Positions 14,793-22,131 of a stretch of DNA of 22,131 nucleotides are shown here, piece after piece; position 1 is the stretch's first letter; each line of letters opens with the position of its first letter. The stretch covers positions 1 to 22,131 of IMG/VR virus record IMGVR_UViG_3300033153_006942. One strand, given 5' to 3'. Source of the stretch: a virus. A model generated the notes under the pieces. It worked only from the letters and a program-made list of their open reading frames with translations. It was not told the origin of the DNA and made no database searches. The translations under genes and the position numbers were made by a program.

Positions 14793-17381
14793 ATGGCTAA
14801 TGAAAAATGCGTATCTGACGCAATAGATAATAGTTTATTAAGTAAAGAAGAAGCACTTGATATTTACGAAGAAATGCTTGAAGAAATAGATTTTAAAATC
14901 AAAAACGGTATTGAAGAATCAAGAGCATTTAAAGAAGTAGTTGAAGAATTAAATTTGAGAGATTTGAATGAAGCAAGAAATACAATTCATAATGGTGTTG
15001 CTTCCATACTATCACAAAATAATATTGACGATTTAAGACAAAGACGTGTTGTTGCTGAAATATTGAAAATTGATGTGAAAATAAAAGCACGAAAAAAACT
15101 AGGAAAATCAACAGAAAAACTTGAAGCACAAAAAGAAAAAGTTAGAAAACGCGGTGGAAGTAGATATGATGTAATTTCAGATATGCTTGCTGGTTCTGAA
15201 AGACCAGCATTTGGAAGTTCAAATTCAGTAGATGTAAAATCTAAAGCACTTTGGAGTGTTATGTTTAGAAAAATACAAGTTGAGTTTGAAAAGTTAGATA
15301 TAAATGCTGAAATGAAAAAAGGTGTTTTAGATGCAGATATTATAGAAGAATCAAGACATGGATTAAAAAAATCTATTACTGGAAATGAAAAGGCATTTGA
15401 AGCCGCTAAAGTTATAAAAAAACATTCAGATGATTTACGTAAAGAATTAATTGAAGTTGGAGCAACAGTTGGTGAAATAGATAATTATTTGACAAAAATG
15501 ATGCATGATCCATATGCAATAAGAAAAGCTGGTTTTGCTAAATGGAATGATTTAATGTTAAGAGTTATTGACCATGAAAAAGTATTTAAAAATGTAAAAG
15601 ACCAAGATAAATTTATGAAGGATGCGTACAATCAAATTACATCTGGAAAAGATATGTTAATTGATACATACATTCCAAATAAAGTTACAGATAAATTTAA
15701 ATCTAAAGTTGAAGGTCATAAAGTTTTTCATTTTATTAAAGATGGTGAATATGAATATAGACAAAATTTTGGTAAAAATAATACAATAATAGCAGATTTA
15801 ATTGATGTAACTACTTTTGATACTAAAGCTGTTGAAATGATGCGTAAATTTGGTCCTGATTGGAAAAAAACAATTAATGATGCAATGGCACTTGAACAAG
15901 AAAAATTAAGAGTTATTGGTAATGCAAAAGATTTAGATAAGTTTAGAAAAGAACAAATAAAACTTCAAAATTTAATTGACCATTTTGATGGAACTGCAAA
16001 TATGCCTGTTTATGGTACAATGTCTAATATTTTTTCTTTTTATAGACAATTTAAAAATATGAATTTATTAGGAAATATCTTATTTTCTGCTTTTCCTGAT
16101 CTTGCTATAATGCCACTTACTTTAAGACACCAAGGTGTAAATATTGGTTCTTCAGTAAAAAAATCATTTATTGATTCATATGGTAAGATTGCGAGACAAG
16201 ATAGAAAATTATTTACTCATATGGAATTTGCTGATATGGAATATGTTATGGGGCAAACAATGAGTAGATTTGCTGGTTTTGGTGATATGATGGATAAAAA
16301 GGGAGCATTAAATTCTCTTGGTAGAGCATCTAATTTCTTTTTTAAACTAACAGGTATTCAAGGTTGGAATAAACATCATAAAGAAAGATTTATACATATA
16401 TTAACATCATATGCTGGAGCAATGAAAGATATTGAATATAAAAATCTTAATGTTGATTTTTTAAGAACATTAGGTAAATATGAAATTGATGCTGATGGAT
16501 GGGATTTTTTAAGAACATATGGCGCAATTCAATCACCTGGTAATAAAGATATATATTATGTTTCATCAAGAAATATTGATAAAATTCCAGATGAAGTAAT
16601 TGCTCAAAAGTTTTTTTCAAATGAAACAAATGCGGCTAAATTAAGATTAAAAATTGATAGATATAAAAGTAAATTAATATCTGATTATAATGCTTATTTA
16701 ATTGATAGCACTGACCATGCTATTGTTACTCCAGGTTTAAAACAAAGAGCATATGCTTTTGGAGCAACAAAACCAGGTACAATATCTGGTGAATTAGCAA
16801 GATCATTTTGGCATTTAAAAACATTTCCATTAACACTTACTCAAAAGGTTATTATGCGTAGCTTTGTTGGTGGTAAACAAGGTCGTTTAAATATTGCTGG
16901 AGCAGATATAGAAGGTTTAATGTTAGGAATAATAATGGCTACATCAATGGGTTATTTAGCAAATGCTATAACAGACTTATCAAAACTTAGAACACCTAAA
17001 GATATGATAGATCATCCAGTACCAACACTTATGGATGCTATTCGTAGAGGTGGTGGTGGTGGTTTATTTGCTGATTTTGTATTTGCTTTAGAAAATAAAT
17101 ATGGTGGAACTGTATTAGAATCAATTGGTGGTGTTGCTGCAGGTGATGCTGTTAAATTAGGTCATGTTTTTTCAAATATTTTAGAAGGAAAATTTGATAA
17201 AGCTGGTGGTAAAGTATTAAAAGAAACAATGAAGAATGTACCATTTTCAAATCTATTTTATACTAAAGCGGCATATGATTTCTTATTACTTGATAGAATG
17301 AATGAATGGTTAAATCCTGGTTATAAAAGAAGAATTGAAACAAATATGAAAAAAGAATACGGACAGGAGTTTATATTTTAA
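14793..17381 (+). CDS. Internal virion protein, C-terminal half of a split T7 gp16-like protein
   Basis: 862 residues. The N-terminus (NEKCVSDAIDNSLLSKEEALDIYEEML) is helical. Recognisable family-like segments are FSFYRQFKNMNLLGNILFSAFPDLA (about 410-435), SNFFFKLTGIQGWNKHHKER (about 517-536), a region of Asp/Thr with GLKQRAYAFGATKPGTISGELARSFWHLKTFPLTL (about 655-690), and several hydrophobic helices toward the end (MLGIIMATSMGYLANAI). This fits the membrane-spanning, DNA-translocating part of gp16. The ribosome binding site is TTGGAG near 14778. Assignment is by pattern and order. No frameshift seen. Confidence 0.7.
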   Translation: MANEKCVSDAIDNSLLSKEEALDIYEEMLEEIDFKIKNGIEESRAFKEVVEELNLRDLNEARNTIHNGVASILSQNNIDDLRQRRVVAEILKIDVKIKARKKLGKSTEKLEAQKEKVRKRGGSRYDVISDMLAGSERPAFGSSNSVDVKSKALWSVMFRKIQVEFEKLDINAEMKKGVLDADIIEESRHGLKKSITGNEKAFEAAKVIKKHSDDLRKELIEVGATVGEIDNYLTKMMHDPYAIRKAGFAKWNDLMLRVIDHEKVFKNVKDQDKFMKDAYNQITSGKDMLIDTYIPNKVTDKFKSKVEGHKVFHFIKDGEYEYRQNFGKNNTIIADLIDVTTFDTKAVEMMRKFGPDWKKTINDAMALEQEKLRVIGNAKDLDKFRKEQIKLQNLIDHFDGTANMPVYGTMSNIFSFYRQFKNMNLLGNILFSAFPDLAIMPLTLRHQGVNIGSSVKKSFIDSYGKIARQDRKLFTHMEFADMEYVMGQTMSRFAGFGDMMDKKGALNSLGRASNFFFKLTGIQGWNKHHKERFIHILTSYAGAMKDIEYKNLNVDFLRTLGKYEIDADGWDFLRTYGAIQSPGNKDIYYVSSRNIDKIPDEVIAQKFFSNETNAAKLRLKIDRYKSKLISDYNAYLIDSTDHAIVTPGLKQRAYAFGATKPGTISGELARSFWHLKTFPLTLTQKVIMRSFVGGKQGRLNIAGADIEGLMLGIIMATSMGYLANAITDLSKLRTPKDMIDHPVPTLMDAIRRGGGGGLFADFVFALENKYGGTVLESIGGVAAGDAVKLGHVFSNILEGKFDKAGGKVLKETMKNVPFSNLFYTKAAYDFLLLDRMNEWLNPGYKRRIETNMKKEYGQEFIF

Positions 17382-18491
17382 ATGACAATATCAGTAGACA
17401 CATCAAAACAACAATATAATGGGGATGATTTACAAGTCATTTTCCCATATGAATTTAAAATATTTGATGAATCAGAAATTTATGTTGAATTAAGACAAGA
17501 TGATGGAACAATAGTTAGTCAAGTATTAAATACTGATTTTACTACTTCAAATGCTTCTGGTGTTGGTGGAAATGTTGTTATGATTGTGCCACCAGCAACA
17601 GATGAAACACTTACAGTTTATAGATTAGTTGATTTATTACAAGAAACTGATTATGTTGAGAATGATCCGTTTAAAGCTGAAACACATGAAGATGCGCTTG
17701 ATAAATTAACAATGCAGAATCAACAACAAAATATTACATTAGATAGATCAATAAAAATTCCTATTACTGATAGTTCAACGCTTAATACTGAATTACCTGA
17801 TTGGGAAACACGAGCAGGTAAGTATTTAGGATTTGATGGAAATGGTGGTTTAATTGCTACTGCTGGTACAGAAGCATCTTCACCGTTTACACCATATATT
17901 GAAACATTGATTGATGATGTTGATGCTGAAGAAGCAAGAGGAACATTAGGTTCTGGAACATTTGGAAGTGAATGGTTTACTTATGATACTGCTTCAGAAG
18001 GTATAGCAGCTTTAAATTTAGACTTTATGGAAAATGTTGTTGAAGATACAACACCTCAACTTGGTGGAGATTTAGAATTAAATGGTCATAATATTGATTT
18101 AGGTCCAATACTTACTGTTGATGCAACTTATAAAGGAAAGATAATGACAGTTGTAGTTGATGATGCTTCAGCAGAATTTGGTAAATTATTATATTGTGCG
18201 GCAGATTTTCATTATGAATTATCTGACCCAACAGATGCTTCACCATATAAAATGCCTGTTAGATGTATGGCATTAGAAAGTGGAACAGGTTCAAAAAAAG
18301 TATTATTAGAAGGTCAAGTATGTAAAACTTCTTGGAATTGGAGTGCAGGTGATTTATTCGCTACAACAAGTGGTGATATGACACTAACTACTCCAGCATT
18401 GTCTGGTGATAAAGTTCAAAAAGTTGGATGGACATTAAGTGCTGATACTATTTATTTTAAACCAGATTCAACTACAGTAGAGAAGGCTTAA
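17382..18491 (+). CDS. Tail fibre 1 with T7 gp17-type adaptor domain
   Basis: Residues about 1-130 match the N-terminal tail-attachment domain of T7 gp17: VIFPYEFKIFDESEIYV, then a V-Y-R dipeptide region, QETDYVENDPF, AETHEDALDKL and LDRSIKIP. The second part contains LGFDGNGGL, a TPQLGGDLELNGHNI element common in phage fibres, and a C-terminal domain (about 246-369) with KIMTVVVDDASAEFGKLLY, VLLEGQVC and VQKVGWTLSADTIYFKP, a small receptor-tip-like domain seen in many phage appendages. At 369 residues it is short for a fibre. AGGAG lies at 17365-17369. The adaptor is duplicated in the gene at 20952. Confidence 0.85.
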   Translation: MTISVDTSKQQYNGDDLQVIFPYEFKIFDESEIYVELRQDDGTIVSQVLNTDFTTSNASGVGGNVVMIVPPATDETLTVYRLVDLLQETDYVENDPFKAETHEDALDKLTMQNQQQNITLDRSIKIPITDSSTLNTELPDWETRAGKYLGFDGNGGLIATAGTEASSPFTPYIETLIDDVDAEEARGTLGSGTFGSEWFTYDTASEGIAALNLDFMENVVEDTTPQLGGDLELNGHNIDLGPILTVDATYKGKIMTVVVDDASAEFGKLLYCAADFHYELSDPTDASPYKMPVRCMALESGTGSKKVLLEGQVCKTSWNWSAGDLFATTSGDMTLTTPALSGDKVQKVGWTLSADTIYFKPDSTTVEKA

Positions 18492-18492
18492 T

Positions 18493-20955
18493 ATGGCAAT
18501 AACATATAGATCATCAGCATCTAATGGTAATGGTAGTCCATTTGGCATATCATCTATAACTATCACAAAACCAGCAGGAACAGTTGAAGAAGATTTGATG
18601 ATAGCAAATATTTCAAGTAGATATTATACTACATGGAGTATTGATGAAATTGCTCCTATGGTTACTCCTTCTGGTTGGACTCTATTGGGTTCTGATAACC
18701 AGGGTTATTATGCTGAAGGATATTATTATCATTTTCAAACCTATGTATTTTATAAAATAGCTGGATCATCTGAACCTGCAAATTATACATTTACTTGGAA
18801 TAATAGTGGTATTTGGGATGAAGACCCTGTTGAAGTAGAAGGTGGTATATCAACATTTGATGGTATAGATACTGCTGACCCAATAGGTGATTGGGGTTAT
18901 GATGGTAATGCTCAAGATGCTGGTTATACATCTCACAATGGGCCTTCTATTGCTATGAATAATGGAAATTGGGCGGTTCATGCAGTTGGTTTAACAAAAA
19001 ATTGGGCTGTAACTCCACCAACTGGTACTCCAACATATACAGAAGCATATGATACGGGTTCACAGATTTATACAACTGGTGTTAGAAGTCAATTATCTTA
19101 TGCTGCATATACAGCTGATGGTGCATCTGGTGTTAAAACATCAACTTCTGCTTTAGTAAACTCTTGGATTGTTTTTCATATAGAAATACAACAAGACCCA
19201 TTACCTACATATGTACCACATATTACGCTTTCACCATCTGAATCAATTTCAACTTCAGGTAATAATTATGATACTAATCCAAGTAATGATACTTTTACAG
19301 TAACAAATAGTGCTGGTGCTTCTGCTTCAACATTAAATTGGACAGCAACATCAAATTATAATTGGATTACATTAGTACCTGATAGTGGTAGTGATACACA
19401 AAGTGGTGGTGGTGACCTTGTTACAGTTTCATATGATACACAAGGTTTAAATGAAGATACTTATTATGATACAATTACAGTATCAGATGTAAATGCTTCA
19501 AATACACCACAGACAATTGGTATTACTGTAGATGTATATGAAAGACCAGACCCAGTTATTACATTAACACCTTCTGGTTCAATTTCACCTTCTGGTGATA
19601 ATGTTGGAAATAATCCAAGTAATGACACATTTACCGTGTCAAATAGTGGATTAACAGATTCAACATTAAATTGGACAGCGGTAGCATATGATTCAACTGA
19701 TGGTTACTGGTTAGGATGTGCGGCTGAACCTGTTGTTGGTAATGGTTCATCAGTAGCAGGTTACTCTTATATATATAATGAAGTATGTCCTGTTCCTGGT
19801 AAGATTTCTAAGATTGAAATATATATAAGTAATGATTCAAGTGGTATATTTGATTTTGCTATATTCAATGATAATGGTTCTAATAGTTATACTGACGAAC
19901 ATGTAGCATTAGCGCTTCCTATATCAAACGGATTAAACCAATATTATGATGGTGTAGATTTTAATAAAGATGATTTGCCTATTGAAGTAAATCAATATAT
20001 TGGTGCTTATATTTCATCAAGTGGTATATGGACTAAAATAACAAGTAATGGTCCTGGTTATAGATATGATAATGGCGACCAAATATCTGGAACACCAGCA
20101 GCAAGTAATTTTACTACTAGTCCAAATAGTACACATGAGTTTCAAATTCGTGTTTGGGTAGAATATCCAACAGATGTTGATAGTTTCATTACATTATCAC
20201 CTTCAAGTGGTAGTGAATCAGCAAGCGGAAGTGGTGATTTAGTAACAGTTTCATATGATACGCAAGGTTTAGATAAAGGTTTATTTAATAATATAATTAT
20301 AGTATCAGATTCAAATGCTTTAAATACACCACAAACAATTGATGTTAATTTAACTGTACATGGTTCTGGAAATGAAGACTATATAAGATATAACGCTGGT
20401 ACACAAGAAACAACAAATCACATTTGGACAGATATTGCTAATGCTTGGGATGATGATTTTTATACAAATGCTGAAGGGGATATTTATATATCTGGCGTTA
20501 CAAGAACTCTTGTTGGAACAGTACATGACAATGTAAGAAATAATGGCAATATAACAAAAGTGGAAATTGGATTATATGGTAGTCATCTTAATTCTGATTC
20601 ACCAAATTCTTTTTATGCTAGATTTGATGGTTCAACAGATAGTGCAAGTTATTACTCTGGTGTTACAAATACTAATTGTTATCATTGGTATGATGTAACA
20701 AGTGATGCAAACGGACCTGGAGTTGATGAGTGGACATGGACAGATATTGATAATCTTGATGTTTATTATATTGGTGGTTTTGATGAACCATCTCCTGATG
20801 AACATTATATTACTCAATTTTATATTAGAGTAGCTTATAATTTTGCAGCTGATGAATCAGATAAGATTGAAAAAATAAATAGCGTAATAAATTTTTCAAG
20901 AGTAAATGATGTTTTAATATCAAGTTTAAGTAAAGTAAATGGAGTAACAGTATGA
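18493..20955 (+). CDS. Multi-domain adhesin-like appendage protein with Ig/BACON-like repeats
   Basis: 820 residues between two fibre genes, probably a receptor- or glycan-binding part of the tail. Residues 1-232 form a beta domain seen in phage and surface proteins (ITITKPAGTVEEDLMIANI ... TPSGWTLL ... VFYKIAGSSEP). Residues 244-350 are an Ig/BACON-like repeat (ITLSPSES, NPSNDTFTV, STLNWTA, GDLVTVSYDTQGL, NTPQTIGITV). A second copy begins at 356, is interrupted after STLNWTAV (397) by about 166 residues, and resumes at 564 with SFITLSPSSG to 623. The C-terminus (about 627-800) is another beta domain ending KVNGVTV, a tail seen in structural proteins. No enzyme motif seen. It overlaps the next gene by ATGA. 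Confidence 0.75.
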   Translation: MAITYRSSASNGNGSPFGISSITITKPAGTVEEDLMIANISSRYYTTWSIDEIAPMVTPSGWTLLGSDNQGYYAEGYYYHFQTYVFYKIAGSSEPANYTFTWNNSGIWDEDPVEVEGGISTFDGIDTADPIGDWGYDGNAQDAGYTSHNGPSIAMNNGNWAVHAVGLTKNWAVTPPTGTPTYTEAYDTGSQIYTTGVRSQLSYAAYTADGASGVKTSTSALVNSWIVFHIEIQQDPLPTYVPHITLSPSESISTSGNNYDTNPSNDTFTVTNSAGASASTLNWTATSNYNWITLVPDSGSDTQSGGGDLVTVSYDTQGLNEDTYYDTITVSDVNASNTPQTIGITVDVYERPDPVITLTPSGSISPSGDNVGNNPSNDTFTVSNSGLTDSTLNWTAVAYDSTDGYWLGCAAEPVVGNGSSVAGYSYIYNEVCPVPGKISKIEIYISNDSSGIFDFAIFNDNGSNSYTDEHVALALPISNGLNQYYDGVDFNKDDLPIEVNQYIGAYISSSGIWTKITSNGPGYRYDNGDQISGTPAASNFTTSPNSTHEFQIRVWVEYPTDVDSFITLSPSSGSESASGSGDLVTVSYDTQGLDKGLFNNIIIVSDSNALNTPQTIDVNLTVHGSGNEDYIRYNAGTQETTNHIWTDIANAWDDDFYTNAEGDIYISGVTRTLVGTVHDNVRNNGNITKVEIGLYGSHLNSDSPNSFYARFDGSTDSASYYSGVTNTNCYHWYDVTSDANGPGVDEWTWTDIDNLDVYYIGGFDEPSPDEHYITQFYIRVAYNFAADESDKIEKINSVINFSRVNDVLISSLSKVNGVTV

Positions 20956-21737
20956 CAATAGAAAATAGTGTCAATAGAAACGAACATCTTGGAAATAATG
21001 TTGTATTAAGTTTTCAATATGAATTTAAAATTTTTGATGAATCTGAACTTTATGTTCTGATTAAAGAAACAGATGGGACAATAGTTGAACAGGTACAAAA
21101 TGTTGACTATTCAATTGAAGACAACGGTGATAGTGGTGGAAATGTTGTATTTGTTGTAGCACCAATATTTGGTGATACTGTAATAATTTATAGATTATTA
21201 CAAATACTTCAAGAAACTGATTATGTTGAAAATGATCCATCTTTAGCTGAAACACATGAAGACGTTGCTGATAAATCAATTATAATTGACCAGCAATTAC
21301 AAGATGAATTAGATAGAAGTGTTAAAGGTCCAGTTACTGATCCTGATACATTAAATATGGAACTACCAATTGATACTTTAAGAGCTAATAAAGCTGTAAC
21401 TTTTGATATTAATGGTGCAACAACAGTAAATAATATATTAAGTGAAACAAATTTAACAGATTTAACAGATGGTGGAGATACAACATTACATGACCATGAT
21501 GGAATAGATGAAAATACGGCAGCAAGACATGCTCAATTACATACTGTACCAAGTCATACTGATACAAGTGCAACTGGTGCTGAACTAAATGAACTAACAA
21601 ATGGTAGTGATACTGCTTTACATGATCACTTACATACTGTACCAAGTCATACTGATACAAGTGCAACTGGTGCGGAACTAAATGAACTAACAAATGGTAG
21701 TGATACTGCTTTACATGATCACTTACATACTGCATGA
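20952..21737 (+). CDS. Tail fibre 2 with T7 gp17-type adaptor, frame broken
   Basis: 261 residues to the first stop. Residues 1-140 repeat the gp17-type adaptor of the gene at 17382 (SFQYEFKIFDESELYV, LQETDYVENDPSLAETHEDV, LDRSVKGP). Then follow fibre-shaft repeats: DHDGIDENTAARHA, and a 31-residue unit containing SHTDTSATGAELNELTNGSDTALHDH, present twice and starting a third time. The frame stops at TGA 21735 after LHTA. The downstream sequence continues the same kind of repeat in another frame, so the stop looks like an indel rather than the true end. ATGA overlap with the upstream gene. Confidence 0.85.
   Translation: MTIENSVNRNEHLGNNVVLSFQYEFKIFDESELYVLIKETDGTIVEQVQNVDYSIEDNGDSGGNVVFVVAPIFGDTVIIYRLLQILQETDYVENDPSLAETHEDVADKSIIIDQQLQDELDRSVKGPVTDPDTLNMELPIDTLRANKAVTFDINGATTVNNILSETNLTDLTDGGDTTLHDHDGIDENTAARHAQLHTVPSHTDTSATGAELNELTNGSDTALHDHLHTVPSHTDTSATGAELNELTNGSDTALHDHLHTA
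21537..21722 (+). repeat. Two 93-base tandem repeats in tail fibre 2
   Basis: Copies at 21537-21629 and 21630-21722 differ at one base that I can see (GCT versus GCG before GAACTA). Each codes for 31 residues from LHTVPSHTDT to ALHDH. A third copy begins at 21723 but is cut after eight bases. The near identity indicates a very recent duplication or active exchange. Confidence 0.95.
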
Positions 21738-22131
21738 TGGAATAGATGAAAATAATGCCGCAAGACATGCTCGTTCTCACTCAATAATTTCTAATTCTGA
21801 TCATACTGTTGGTAATAATAAATTAATTTATTCAGATAATTCAGGTGATTTAAAAGAAATAGCTCATGGTCAAAATGAATATGTATTAACAAGTACAGGT
21901 ATAAATTCAATTCCAGAATGGCAGGCATCACAAGCATCTGCTGCTCCAGGACCACATACAATAGTAAGTCATATTGATACTGATGCCACAGGTGCTGAAC
22001 TAGATACTCTTACAGATAATTCAATTGCAAATACACTACACAGACATAGTGAACTTGTTGCAAGTGATGGTGACCCTGACCCAGCTTTTAGTATTAATTC
22101 TGCTGGAGATGCTACATTACATGGTACTAAG
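21733..22131 (+). pseudogene. Tail fibre 2, continuation in shifted frame (runs off window)
   Basis: This frame is open from the break to the window edge (133 codons) with no start of its own. It begins HDGIDENNAARHARSHS, a near copy of HDGIDENTAARHA upstream in the same fibre (40 bases at 21495-21534 and 21733-21772 differ at three positions). It continues with LIYSDNSGDLKEIAHGQNEYVLTS, SHIDTDATGAELDTLTDNS (same theme as the 31-residue repeat) and SINSAGDATLHGTK. It is the rest of the fibre. Dropping the single G at 21732 would join the two frames as LHTHDGIDEN, parallel to LHDHDGIDEN upstream. Confidence 0.8.

Noticed and set aside
13758-17381. Lytic transglycosylase domain in the gp16-like proteins
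   Set aside because: No convincing catalytic Glu context (such as an E-S-x-x-x-P-x-A-x-S pattern) was seen in either half.
21537-21722. CRISPR array from the regular repeats
   Set aside because: The repeats are adjacent without spacers and encode a fibre shaft in frame.
1-22131. tRNA genes, integrase, attachment sites or insertion sequences
   Set aside because: None found on reading; the gaps between genes are too short to hold them apart from the two leaders, which do not fold as tRNAs.

Overview
The window is the late (virion) half of an AT-rich, tailed double-stranded DNA phage with a short, T7-type tail (podovirus plan). Every recognisable gene is on the + strand and tightly packed. Gaps are mostly 0-15 bases or stop/start overlaps, and no stretch over 300 bases lacks a gene. 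No integrase, repressor, tRNA, rRNA, CRISPR or insertion sequence was seen. The base composition and protein families resemble uncultured aquatic or marine podoviruses, but nothing in the window fixes the host.

Layout: a small basic ORF; terminase large subunit (terL); a GNAT-fold protein; a Gly-rich low-complexity protein; portal; a small membrane/coiled-coil protein; a Bbp19-like small protein; scaffold; a protein with a short collagen-like segment; major capsid protein (MCP); tail tubular proteins A and B; three sets of internal virion (DNA ejection) proteins equivalent to T7 gp14, gp15 and a two-gene version of gp16; then two T7 gp17-type tail fibres flanking an 820-residue multi-domain adhesin-like protein. 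The second fibre runs off the window. The MCP-to-fibre order matches T7, but terL sits before the portal rather than at the far end as in T7.

Two leaders stand out: 5151-5226 before the scaffold and 6655-6818 before the MCP. They share the exact 10-mer GTAGGGTAGC and contain hairpins. The MCP leader also carries a 9-base perfect complement of the MCP ribosome binding site. A strong GC hairpin terminator follows the MCP, as T-phi follows gene 10 in T7, so the capsid region probably has its own transcriptional and translational control.

The most striking observation is that three virion genes are broken out of frame: the MCP (near 7373-7391), tail tubular protein B (near 10250-10278) and the second tail fibre (near 21732). 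In the first two, the sequence at the break reads sensibly in both frames, and a family-conserved segment appears to be missing between them. This is what a deletion between short direct repeats would leave behind (a segment of about 8 bases in MCP, about 15 bases in tail protein B). It could be a chimeric or assembly/amplification artefact, or a real deletion variant. All other genes are intact.

The appendage genes show domain shuffling: a carbohydrate-binding-like module inside tail protein B, a 166-residue domain inserted into the middle of an Ig/BACON-like repeat, a duplicated fibre-adaptor domain and a nearly identical 93-base tandem repeat.
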